From contig NZ_JADNAT010000016.1 of NCBI RefSeq assembly GCF_015550425.1, positions 1-64,000 on the forward strand: a DNA stretch of 64,000 bases. The letters are read 5' to 3'. Of this stretch, positions 17,261 to 25,341 are shown in pieces; the first letter of the stretch is position 1; the number at the start of each line of letters is the position of its first letter. The position numbers were made by a program, and so were the translations under genes. The DNA comes from Clostridium sp. 1001275B_160808_H3 (GTDB lineage: Bacteria; Bacillota; Clostridia; Clostridiales; Clostridiaceae). A model generated the notes under the pieces. That model ran no database searches. It saw nothing but the letters and a program-made list of their open reading frames with translations, and had not been told where the DNA came from.

Positions 17261-18130
17261 TTACCAAGCTATTATTTCAGCTCCATCTTCTGTTACTAAA
17301 ACAGTATATTCCCATTGTGCAGAATATCCACCATCCTCTGTGAAAACAGTCCATTCATCATCTTCATCTACAAATACCTCATAAGTACCTTCATTTAGCA
17401 TAGGTTCAATTGTAAATATCATTCCTGGAACTAGAACCATTCCTTCTCCTCTTTTGCCATAGTGAGCTACAAAAGGATCTTCATGAAACTTCAAGCCTAC
17501 TCCATGTCCTCCAAAAGCTCTTACAACTGAAAAACCATTTGCTTCTGCATGTTCTTGTATCACAGCTCCTATATCACCTAAGAATCCCCAAGGCTTAACT
17601 GCTTCAAATCCCTTATCTAAGCATTCCTTAGCAACTCTAACAAGCTTTGCATCCTCTTCACTTACATTACCTATCATATACATTCTTGATGCATCAGAAT
17701 AGTATCCATTATAAATAGTTGATACATCTACATTGACTATATCACCATCTTCTAAAACAGTATCTTCACTTGGAATACCATGACATACAACATCATTAAT
17801 AGACACACAAACACTCTTTGGAAATCCTCCATAGTTTAATGGTGCTGGTATTGCTCCACTATTAACAGTAAGGTCATGAACTATTTTATTTATTTCTTCT
17901 GTAGTCATTCCAACTTTAATTTTTTCTTGCACTAAATCTAATACTGCGTTATTTATTTTAGCACTTTCTTTAATCCCTTCTATTTGCTCTTTATTCTTTA
18001 TTAAATCTCTAGTTGGAACTTCATAACCTCTCAATTTTAAGCTTTCTAATTTTTCATCAAATTCAATATGGCACTTCTTGTACTTTTTGCCACTTCCACA
18101 CCAACATTGATCATTTCTATTTAAATTCAT
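17261..18130 (-). CDS. map: Methionine aminopeptidase type I with N-terminal SEC-C motif
   Basis: 289 residues. N-terminal zinc-binding SEC-C motif (NRNDQCWCGSGKKYKKCH, residues about 4-21) precedes a pita-bread aminopeptidase that removes the initiator Met from nascent proteins; the motif is thought to help ribosome docking. The five metal ligands are seen in VDVSTIYNGYYSDASR (two Asp), FGGHGVG (His), FTIEPML (Glu) and SAQWEYT (Glu). ATG at 18130 follows AGGAGG by 7 nt; the frame extends 15 codons upstream without a ribosome site. Clostridia often carry a second, SEC-C-less map near secY/infA, so this may be the accessory enzyme. Confidence 0.94.
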   Translation of the reverse strand: MNLNRNDQCWCGSGKKYKKCHIEFDEKLESLKLRGYEVPTRDLIKNKEQIEGIKESAKINNAVLDLVQEKIKVGMTTEEINKIVHDLTVNSGAIPAPLNYGGFPKSVCVSINDVVCHGIPSEDTVLEDGDIVNVDVSTIYNGYYSDASRMYMIGNVSEEDAKLVRVAKECLDKGFEAVKPWGFLGDIGAVIQEHAEANGFSVVRAFGGHGVGLKFHEDPFVAHYGKRGEGMVLVPGMIFTIEPMLNEGTYEVFVDEDDEWTVFTEDGGYSAQWEYTVLVTEDGAEIIAW

Positions 18131-18472
18131 ATTAAACCTCCTAAAAATCGTATAGTTATAATATATGTATTCCATCTTAAATAGTCATTTTATATTATAT
18201 TTCTACTATAACTAAATGTGGCTTAAATATTAGGAACTTATATTAACTAATACTACTTATTATTTCTTATACTATAAATATATCACATATTTTTTATTAT
18301 AAACTTAAAATTTAGTTGAAATAAGAAATCTTATTAAATTTATTATATTTATTAATAACTTTAATAAAATAAATAAAAATATTCCTTACATTCATAAATT
18401 TATTTATTAATTATTATATCCACCATTATATTTATTAAAAGAAAAAATACTCTATTTTTAGAGTATTTCAAA
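18131..18472. other. Intergenic region with terminator
   Basis: A+T-rich, no gene seen. Contains near its right end the terminator of the next minus-strand gene (18445-18468); the remainder shows no clear element. Confidence 0.6.
18445..18468 (-). terminator. Intrinsic terminator
   Basis: Perfect 10-bp stem AAATACTCTA / TAGAGTATTT with TTTT loop, directly after the stop at 18473 and followed by T residues on the minus strand. Confidence 0.88.
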
Positions 18473-19129
18473 TTAATTCTTTATAGTAAATTCATAATTT
18501 AAATATGGATCCATTATAGAATTCATTCCTTCTAGAACATCTATCCAGTAATCCTTCTTAATTGTAAGTAATTCTTTATCTTCTTCATCTACATTTTTAA
18601 ATTTGTCCTCGTTAAATTCTTTGTAAAACGCATCTAATTGAGTAGCCATATTACTCATAGCTTCAAAATTATCTAATGTTTCACCATCTAAGATAATCTT
18701 CTCATTATGGTTTTTCATTTCAAAACTTAAGTATTCAAATAGTAAACTTTCAATTCTAGAATAAACTTCATTAGGTATCTCTTTTGATATCTTTGATTTT
18801 TTCTTTATAGATACAATTTCTTCTTTTCCATAATCTCTATAGTTTGCCCATAAACTTGTAAACTCTTCAGATATTGAACTATAGCTTTTATATAATGTTA
18901 ATAATTCCTCATTACTAATACTTCCTGCTTTAATACATTGATTTAATGTATTTAATACACCTTCATTTCTACTTCTTATCTCTTCAACACTTTTATAAGT
19001 TTCTTTTCCTATTAATATTTTGTAGCGTGAATTCATTACCGATGTGTAAACGTTTATCAAAAGACTTACAATCAATACAAATACTATTAAAAGAATACTA
19101 TTATTTTTACTTATTTTATAAGATTTCAT
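18473..19129 (-). CDS. Membrane-anchored extracytoplasmic protein of unknown function
   Basis: 218 residues from ATG 19129. One N-terminal membrane segment (about 10-28, SILLIVFVLIVSLLINVY) without a cleavage or lipobox motif, then a charged helical domain outside the cell. No known family recognised. The ribosome site is GGGGGTG, similar to several other genes here. The frame extends five codons upstream to a TTG within the ribosome site, which is rejected. Monocistronic with its own terminator. Confidence 0.7.
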   Translation of the reverse strand: MKSYKISKNNSILLIVFVLIVSLLINVYTSVMNSRYKILIGKETYKSVEEIRSRNEGVLNTLNQCIKAGSISNEELLTLYKSYSSISEEFTSLWANYRDYGKEEIVSIKKKSKISKEIPNEVYSRIESLLFEYLSFEMKNHNEKIILDGETLDNFEAMSNMATQLDAFYKEFNEDKFKNVDEEDKELLTIKKDYWIDVLEGMNSIMDPYLNYEFTIKN

Positions 19130-19212
19130 AATGCACCCCCACAATTTTGTATTATACCATAAATTATTGGCTAATACCAGTATTGGGAATACTTTACCAA
19201 GTTAAATAATGT

Positions 19213-19264
19213 AGAATGAAAACTTAATGGAGTTTGCTATGCAATTCCATCAAATTTTCATTCT
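19213..19264. terminator. Hairpin after the VWA gene
   Basis: AGAATGAAAA (19213-19222) pairs with TTTTCATTCT (19255-19264), with an inner ATGGA/TCCAT pairing. The T-tract is on the plus strand, so it may mainly stop plus-strand transcription; lies just past the stop at 19276. Confidence 0.6.
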
Positions 19265-19275
19265 TATTTTTTTAT

Positions 19276-20619
19276 TTAAAAATATCTTCCGTGTTCTTGT
19301 TGATACTCCTTAATCATCTCTAATCCAGCAGTACCACCTTCACCTTTTTCTAATCTACCTTCTATTCTTTTTATTTGTCCATAAGGATTTGATAAAGATA
19401 ATTCTTCATATCCTGTTAATACCCAAATTGTATTTGGATTCAAAGGCTTAACTTCTAATTCCTTTTCACCTACCCCATCTGTAAAATATATAAGAACATG
19501 ATTTCGTAGCTTATTTTCTCTTATATATTTGAATACTGGTGAAAATCTAGTTGATCCAATATTAGAAACTCTTTTTTTAATATCATTCTTAGATCTCATT
19601 TCATAAACATGTCTAATTTCATTATCGCATTCTATAACAGTAATTTTATTAGTTCTAGTTCTAGTTATCTCTAATATTTCAATCATTATCTTATAGACTT
19701 CTTCTTCGCTCATAGATGCACTAATATCTATTGCAACTATAACCTCTGGAATACTATTAGGAAGTGTTCCTCTTATATCTAACCTTTCAGGCTGTCTTCT
19801 ATTCCGTCTTGTTATAGTCTTCTTTTCACCAGCTCTAAGAGATGGTATCAGCTTTTTTAATAATTGTTGCCATGATATCTCTGCTTTTTCTGTATATGAT
19901 TTTATAATTGCTTCTATATCCTTTGGAGCTTTGCCTCTAAAAGAACTTATTGCTACTTTTTTAGTCATATCCTTTATTGAATCATAATTTAAAGTACTTT
20001 CTTCCCAAACATCATGTGCTTTTGAAATATCTATTATATCTCCAATAGCATCACTTTTATCAGCTTTTGTACTCTTAGATAATTTTAACTTTATTGCCTC
20101 TTCAATTTTCTCTGCATATACTTCAATGGCATTATCTTCTTTTAGGCTTAAACTATATTCTCTATTTACTGTTTCAATTTTAAAGCTATCTGTTGGTAAA
20201 TTTTTTATAAACTGATTTATAGAAATATCCAATGCTAAATTAACAGCTGTAGTAGTATATTTATTTTTAAGCTCTCTTTCTCTTTGATGATGACCATACA
20301 TTATATGATATATTTCATGTTTAAAAAGAGCTTGCATTTCTTTTTTATCACACATTAAAAATAATACTGGGTTAAAATACATTTTAAAACCTTGCATTTT
20401 GGGGATAGTAGCTAATGGCCATGTGATATTAAATCTTATACTTCTTTCTATTTTTACTAAGAATTGCCCAAAAAAGCTATCTTCACCTTCTAACATTCCT
20501 ATAACTACTGATTCTACCAAAGAAAAAAACTCTCTTTCAAAATTACTATCTATTTTAGCATTTTCCTTTATATCTAAAGCTTGCTTTAACAAACTGTTAC
20601 GCTTATCTTCAAATAACAT
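19276..20619 (-). CDS. DUF2201-type protein: metallopeptidase-like domain plus VWA domain
   Basis: 447 residues. N-terminal half is a putative metallopeptidase domain with HEIYHIMYGHH (101-111, HExxH plus further His). C-terminal part is a von Willebrand A-like domain: PEVIVAIDISASMSEEE (292-308) carries the DxSxS MIDAS motif, and a later HVLIYFTDGVGE gives the Asp of the third MIDAS loop. This architecture is the usual partner of MoxR AAA+ ATPases, acting as a cofactor-insertion or remodelling chaperone system; the target is unknown. The gene starts 13 bp after the AAA+ gene ends. Proteolytic activity is not established for the family. Confidence 0.88.
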   Translation of the reverse strand: MLFEDKRNSLLKQALDIKENAKIDSNFEREFFSLVESVVIGMLEGEDSFFGQFLVKIERSIRFNITWPLATIPKMQGFKMYFNPVLFLMCDKKEMQALFKHEIYHIMYGHHQRERELKNKYTTTAVNLALDISINQFIKNLPTDSFKIETVNREYSLSLKEDNAIEVYAEKIEEAIKLKLSKSTKADKSDAIGDIIDISKAHDVWEESTLNYDSIKDMTKKVAISSFRGKAPKDIEAIIKSYTEKAEISWQQLLKKLIPSLRAGEKKTITRRNRRQPERLDIRGTLPNSIPEVIVAIDISASMSEEEVYKIMIEILEITRTRTNKITVIECDNEIRHVYEMRSKNDIKKRVSNIGSTRFSPVFKYIRENKLRNHVLIYFTDGVGEKELEVKPLNPNTIWVLTGYEELSLSNPYGQIKRIEGRLEKGEGGTAGLEMIKEYQQEHGRYF

Positions 20620-20632
20620 ATATAATCATTCC

Positions 20633-21718
20633 TTATTCAAAAATATTAAAGAATGCATCTAAGAATGTATCTTCATTTAATAAATCATTATATAAAACTT
20701 CACTTGAATCACTCTTAACTTCCTTCATTATACCAAGTCTTAAATCTCTTGGATAACAAGTTAATAGATCTCCAAATAGTTTTCTATTATTTTCTGTATT
20801 ATTTTCTTCTAAGTATCTTAAGGAATTCTTAGCTAAAATATATAACCTTGAATGACTTTCTTTTCTTATTTCATCCTTTAATTCTATAGGTATAATAATA
20901 TATGAGAATAAGTCTTCTGGTTTAATTAATGGATTTTTTATATTCTTAATGTAATTGATAAAATCTGTTGCAATACTTACTCCTAAATTACCTTTTACAA
21001 CATTATAGAATATATTTACTGAGTAATTATTAATGTTTTTTACATAAATATTATATGCCTTAGCAACTCTTTCCCAACTTCTTGGAGTTGCCTTTATAGT
21101 TTCTTTTGAATTTGGAGTACTTAAATACTCTGGGAATGTTGATAAAAATTCAATTATATGATCATGAATATTGCCATCATCACTCATTGCCCATTTAATC
21201 CATTCTTTTATATCGGAGTCTAATTCTATCCATACAAATCTATCTTCTTGAGCTTTATCCATATCAACAACTTGATAATCACTATCTTCAAAGCCATCAT
21301 ATTTATTAGAAGGATTCATAGCAGCAACTATTTTCACTTTATCTGCTAACTTATATCCATTTATTTCTCTATTTAAAATTAAATTCATAAGTTCTTGTTG
21401 AACTGCATGCTCACATCTGTTTAACTCATCTATGAATAGTAATACTCCATCATAATTACTATTTTCTATTGCTTCTTCCATTTCAATAAGTTTATAGTGA
21501 GTTGCATATTTTGTTCTTCCATTTTCAACTACTGGTAATCCGCCAATCTCACCTTCCTTTAAAAGGTTAGCATCTATGTTAACTAAATAATAATTATCAC
21601 TTTTACATATTCTTTTTACTAATGAAGTTTTACCTATCCCAGCTTCTCCTATTATTAATGGTACACTTCCTGATTCTAAAACTAATTCTATAGTACTTAT
21701 AGCTTCTGAAAATTTCAT
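20633..21718 (-). CDS. MoxR-type AAA+ ATPase
   Basis: 361 residues. Walker A GEAGIGKT (24-31), Walker B VLLFIDELN (92-100) with the following RCEHAVQQELMNLILNREI typical of MoxR/dynein-type AAA_5 proteins, sensor 1 VKIVAAMNPSN, and an arginine-containing ATPRSWERVAK segment. Ring-forming ATPase that would remodel a target together with the VWA protein encoded next. Good AGAGGTGATA ribosome site; 19 bp after the repeat-protein gene. Confidence 0.9.
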   Translation of the reverse strand: MKFSEAISTIELVLESGSVPLIIGEAGIGKTSLVKRICKSDNYYLVNIDANLLKEGEIGGLPVVENGRTKYATHYKLIEMEEAIENSNYDGVLLFIDELNRCEHAVQQELMNLILNREINGYKLADKVKIVAAMNPSNKYDGFEDSDYQVVDMDKAQEDRFVWIELDSDIKEWIKWAMSDDGNIHDHIIEFLSTFPEYLSTPNSKETIKATPRSWERVAKAYNIYVKNINNYSVNIFYNVVKGNLGVSIATDFINYIKNIKNPLIKPEDLFSYIIIPIELKDEIRKESHSRLYILAKNSLRYLEENNTENNRKLFGDLLTCYPRDLRLGIMKEVKSDSSEVLYNDLLNEDTFLDAFFNIFE

Positions 21719-21737
21719 ATTATCACCTCTATTTGCC

Positions 21738-22511
21738 TTATCTTGAAAGTTTATAATCTACTAATAAAATTTTAGCCTTTTTGCTTCCATACTCTCTTAT
21801 GAAATTAACTTTGTCCATTTCTAAAATTTCAAGTTCTAAAAAGTCTTTTATATACTTTTCATCTATAAGATCTTCCTTTACTTTATCTATTACTACATTA
21901 ACTACAAAATCTACATCTATAGAATCATAAACATATTTTACTATTTTTATGTTATCTCCAATTAATATTCTTAATTCATCTAAATTAAAATCAATATAGT
22001 TAATAGCCTCTTCATTTCCTTTAACAGCTTCTCTTCTAGCTTCTAAAGTAGGATTATCTATAAATTTTATTGCTGCCCAATATTTTTTAATTGCTTTAAT
22101 TTGAACCTTCTCAGAAGGATTTTTTATATATTTTATTGCATCATAATCTTTAGATACAGCTTTTATTTGTACTTCTTCACTTGGATCATTTATAAATTGA
22201 ATTGCCCATCCCTTTGCATTAATTGCTTCAAGCTTTACTTTTTCACTAGGATTATTTATATATTTAAGTGAATTCCATAATAATCTAACTGAAAGTATTG
22301 CATTTTCTTCACTTAATTCTTCTATATACTCAACTGCAAGTGGATTATTTCTAATTGCCGTTTCTATCATTTCATTTGTTGGATTTTTTATATATCTTAT
22401 TGCTAACCCATTCTTTTTAACAGCTTCAAGTATTAATTCTGCACTCGGATTTTCTATATATCTTATATATAAAGGGTTATCATATATCTTTTTTAAATCA
22501 TTATTTTCCAT
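21738..22511 (-). CDS. Protein with seven tandem 22-residue helical repeats
   Basis: 257 residues. After a short start the sequence is built from seven consecutive repeats of exactly 22 residues with the pattern NPSxExxxxAVKxNxxAIxYIK, for example NPSEKVQIKAIKKYWAAIKF and DPSEEVQIKAVSKDYDAIKY; such repeats should form a helical solenoid for protein binding. The remaining C-terminus is a charged helical domain. Similar to DUF4116-like repeat proteins, without firm assignment. First gene of the unit with MoxR ATPase and VWA protein, so it is a candidate adaptor for them (inference). ATG at 22511 follows GAGGAAGG; an upstream TTG at 22541 lacks a ribosome site. Confidence 0.78.
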   Translation of the reverse strand: MENNDLKKIYDNPLYIRYIENPSAELILEAVKKNGLAIRYIKNPTNEMIETAIRNNPLAVEYIEELSEENAILSVRLLWNSLKYINNPSEKVKLEAINAKGWAIQFINDPSEEVQIKAVSKDYDAIKYIKNPSEKVQIKAIKKYWAAIKFIDNPTLEARREAVKGNEEAINYIDFNLDELRILIGDNIKIVKYVYDSIDVDFVVNVVIDKVKEDLIDEKYIKDFLELEILEMDKVNFIREYGSKKAKILLVDYKLSR

Positions 22512-22692
22512 GTCTTTTCCTTCCTCATCACTTAAAATCAATTTAGTTAAAAATCAACTTTTTCCAGTTAATATGTACTCTCTATGTTACTTACATTATA
22601 CTATATTTAAATGATAATTACTATTACTATTATTTGATAATTATTGTTAACTAAATGGTAATAAAACAATTACATCTCAATTTATAAATAAA

Positions 22693-22726
22693 AAAGGTAA
22701 AAGTATCTCAAAATACCTTTACCTTT
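22693..22726 (-). terminator. Intrinsic terminator of the TetR-rhomboid unit
   Basis: Stem AAAGGTAAAAGTAT / ATACCTTTACCTTT with one mismatch and 6-nt loop, 8 bp past the stop at 22735, T-rich downstream on the minus strand. Confidence 0.85.
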
Positions 22727-22734
22727 AATCTATA

Positions 22735-23529
22735 TTACTTATGCTCATGATCTCTAATATGATTTATACAATAACATTGCTTTCCTGAACATTTTGAACA
22801 ATATCTAAACTCCATACTTGGATCGTCTTTTTCCGTTACTCCACATACTACACATTTATGAAGAATTTCTTTTTGTTTCACTTGAGATTGAAATTTTTGT
22901 TTTCTATGATAGTTTACTGCTCCACTCTTTGTTCCTGTTACTATATCTTTTCCAAAGAATATCAAATAATTAATTACAGGAATCAATACTAATATCATAC
23001 CTTTTAAAGATCCTGCAGTAATAAAATCAAAACCTATTATAATCCAATTAAATATTGCTAAATATTTGACCTTTATTGGTATTATATAAAATAATAATAT
23101 TTGAAAATCAGGATAAATTCTAGCAAATGCTAAAAATAAAGATAAATTAATCAATGTTCCAGTTGCTTGAAGTCCTGTTAAAAGTGAGACAACTATAGTT
23201 GCTATCATCCCTACTAAATAATATATATTTAGTTTAAATCCACCCCATTCATGTTCAAGACCTGTTCCTGCTAAATAATAAAAATATAGTGAAAATAATA
23301 AAGAAATTATACTACTTGCCTCTGGTACAAATATAAATGTTACAAGTCTCCAAACTTCTCCTTGCATCACTCTTTGAGGATTCAAACTTATATTATTTAT
23401 TAATGTTGAATCTCCTCCATTCATCATTGTAAGTGCAAATACAAAAGCATTTCCTATTACAATTATTAGCATTAAGTTTCTTATATAAAATTTTCCAAAC
23501 TTTTTTTCTAATTTATTCAATAAACTCAT
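22735..23529 (-). CDS. Rhomboid-fold membrane protein lacking the catalytic serine, with zinc-binding tail
   Basis: 264 residues. Six or so membrane segments between about 18 and 195 in rhomboid order; the loop-1 Trp-Arg motif is present (GEVWRLVTFIF, 60-61). The region where active rhomboids carry GxSG reads GLQATGTLINLS, with no Ser at the catalytic place, and no clear partner His is seen, so it looks like a pseudoprotease of the derlin type (inference). The cytosolic tail (226-263) has six Cys and several His (CVVCG...YCSKCSGKQCYC..H..DHEH), likely one or two zinc sites. It is 19 bp downstream of a TetR gene, which probably regulates it. Confidence 0.72.
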   Translation of the reverse strand: MSLLNKLEKKFGKFYIRNLMLIIVIGNAFVFALTMMNGGDSTLINNISLNPQRVMQGEVWRLVTFIFVPEASSIISLLFSLYFYYLAGTGLEHEWGGFKLNIYYLVGMIATIVVSLLTGLQATGTLINLSLFLAFARIYPDFQILLFYIIPIKVKYLAIFNWIIIGFDFITAGSLKGMILVLIPVINYLIFFGKDIVTGTKSGAVNYHRKQKFQSQVKQKEILHKCVVCGVTEKDDPSMEFRYCSKCSGKQCYCINHIRDHEHK

Positions 23530-23548
23530 AACTTAAGATGTACTCCTT

Positions 23549-24109
23549 TTATAATTTATTTGTAACTATATAAATTAAATCATCAATTGAAAATTCTTTA
23601 TTTTTCATAGTTATTGTAATCATATTACTTATTAAAAATGAAGTTAATTTTCTAGTTTCTATATCAATATTTATGTCTTTATTTTCTTTATGTAATTCTA
23701 TTATTTCATCTACAATTATATATAAAGGATCTAGTACATTATATCTTTTACAACCATGAGATTTTTTACTTTCTTCTTGTTTTTCACTTTTAGTCAATTC
23801 AAAAAATACTTCTTTATGATATATTAAAAACTTTTCTAATCCTAGATATATTAATTTTAACTTTTCTTCAAATGCTATCTCTTTTTCCTTAACCTCTTTT
23901 AATTCTTCTAATATCTCTATCCATTTATTATTAAATATTTCACTAACTAATGCCATTTTGCTATCAAAATAATTATAAACTGTTCCTAAAGCTATTCCAC
24001 TTTTACTAGCTAACTCCCTCATACTAAAGTTGCTATATCCCTGCTCTTTTAAAAGTGTATAAGCCTCTTTTAATATTGTTTCTCTTGGATTTTGTAATAT
24101 TTTCGGCAT
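23549..24109 (-). CDS. TetR/AcrR family transcriptional regulator
   Basis: 186 residues. N-terminal helix-turn-helix is clear: ILKEAYTLLKEQGYSNFSMR then ELASKSGIALGTVYNYFDSK, the TetR recognition helix; the remainder is a helical ligand-binding and dimer domain of the TetR_C type. A KKSHGCKR basic segment lies mid-domain. Strong ribosome site GAGGGGGG. Likely autoregulated and controlling the rhomboid-like gene that follows in the same transcript. Ligand unknown. Confidence 0.9.
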   Translation of the reverse strand: MPKILQNPRETILKEAYTLLKEQGYSNFSMRELASKSGIALGTVYNYFDSKMALVSEIFNNKWIEILEELKEVKEKEIAFEEKLKLIYLGLEKFLIYHKEVFFELTKSEKQEESKKSHGCKRYNVLDPLYIIVDEIIELHKENKDINIDIETRKLTSFLISNMITITMKNKEFSIDDLIYIVTNKL

Positions 24110-24343
24110 AAAACTTCCCCCCTCTTATAGTATAGTTTATATTAATATTCTTATATTATCAACCAAGTAAATCTCGCTTATTCTTTTCCATTTATTTACA
24201 ATTAGCATTATGTTAAGTATAATAATATTATATAAATTTCTGCATGAAAAATGCCTATGAAAAAACCTTTTATAGCTAAGAAAATTTCCCCCTAAATTAA
24301 CTTATTAAAACAAACTACTATAATTAAATAAGAGGTATGTATT

Positions 24344-25165
24344 ATGGAAAATCAAAAATTCAATATCGCATACAAAAGAAAACTTCTCTATAAACGAAAA
24401 AGAAAAAGAAAATTAATATTACGCATTTCTCTTTTATTAAGTGCTTTTTGTGTACTATCATTAATTTTATTATTAAATAATAAAATTAGCAATAATAGCA
24501 ACTCTATAAATAAAAAAGTTACTACTGGATCTTCTAGTGAAACTGAATTTATAGTTTGTATTGATCCAGGGCATGGCGATTGGGATGCTGGTACAAAAGG
24601 TAGTACTGGAGTTCTTGAAAAGGACATAGTATTAAATATGTCTCTAAAACTTGGACAACTATTAGAATCTAACAAAGTAAAAGTTGTTTATACACGAACT
24701 AATGATTCGCTTCCTTGGCTTGAAACAGCTAATGATAGTTTAAAAGAAAGAATTAAGATATCTGATGTATTTAATGCAGATTTGTTTATATCGCTACACT
24801 GTAACAGCAATTATGATGATACAGATGCTAAAGGATTGGAGTCCTGGTATAAGCCATCTAGTGAATCTAGTGAAAATCTAGCGATGACTATACAAAATGC
24901 TTTATTAAAATTAAGGTATACAGAGGATAGAGGATTAAAAACTTATAAAGATAGAGATGATGCTCTTGCTGTCTTAGAATTAAATCCAAGTATTCCAGTA
25001 TTAATAGAACTTGGATTTTTAAGTAATTACTCAGATGAAAGATATCTTAAATCAAATAGAGGTCAAGAAGCTTGTGCAAAAGCTATAAATGAAGCTATTT
25101 TAAGTTATATTGAAAATAATAAAGAAGAATTATTAAAAGCTCGAGAATCTAAGGAAAAGAAATAA
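24344..25165 (+). CDS. N-acetylmuramoyl-L-alanine amidase (Amidase_3), membrane-anchored
   Basis: 273 residues. A strongly basic start (KRKLLYKRKRKRKLILR) and one membrane segment (about 27-46) place the enzyme outside, tethered to the membrane. The catalytic domain has the zinc-binding motifs of Amidase_3: CIDPGHGDWDAGTKG (His), EKDIVLNMS (Glu), LFISLHCNSN (His) and the catalytic Glu in VLIELGFLSN. It cleaves the amide bond between MurNAc and the stem peptide. The CwlD type, needed for spore cortex modification, has this size and a short anchor, so that role is possible. Stand-alone gene. Confidence 0.9.
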   Translation: MENQKFNIAYKRKLLYKRKRKRKLILRISLLLSAFCVLSLILLLNNKISNNSNSINKKVTTGSSSETEFIVCIDPGHGDWDAGTKGSTGVLEKDIVLNMSLKLGQLLESNKVKVVYTRTNDSLPWLETANDSLKERIKISDVFNADLFISLHCNSNYDDTDAKGLESWYKPSSESSENLAMTIQNALLKLRYTEDRGLKTYKDRDDALAVLELNPSIPVLIELGFLSNYSDERYLKSNRGQEACAKAINEAILSYIENNKEELLKARESKEKK

Positions 25166-25272
25166 ATTTTAAAACAATTCATTAGAGAAAGAATGAAAAA
25201 ATTAAGAAATGAAAGAATTGAGGTTGTTTTGCTACGCAAATTAAAATACATAAGTGTCAATCACTTTCTATT

Positions 25273-25295
25273 AAAAAATCCCTAAAGGATTTTTT
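25273..25295 (+). terminator. Intrinsic terminator of the amidase gene
   Basis: Stem AAAAAATCC / GGATTTTTT with 5-nt loop CTAAA, about 110 bp after the stop. A weaker inverted repeat surrounds it (GAAAGAATTGAGG near 25212, CCTCAACTCTTTC near 25297). Confidence 0.8.
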
Positions 25296-25341
25296 TCCTC
25301 AACTCTTTCACTTTTTCACTATTCCCTTTTCACTTTTCTTA

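Noticed and set aside
25190..25330. Imperfect inverted repeat around the amidase terminator, considered as a MITE
   Set aside because: Arms are short purine-rich runs (GAAAGAATTGAGG / CCTCAACTCTTTC), no target-site duplication and no second copy in the window.
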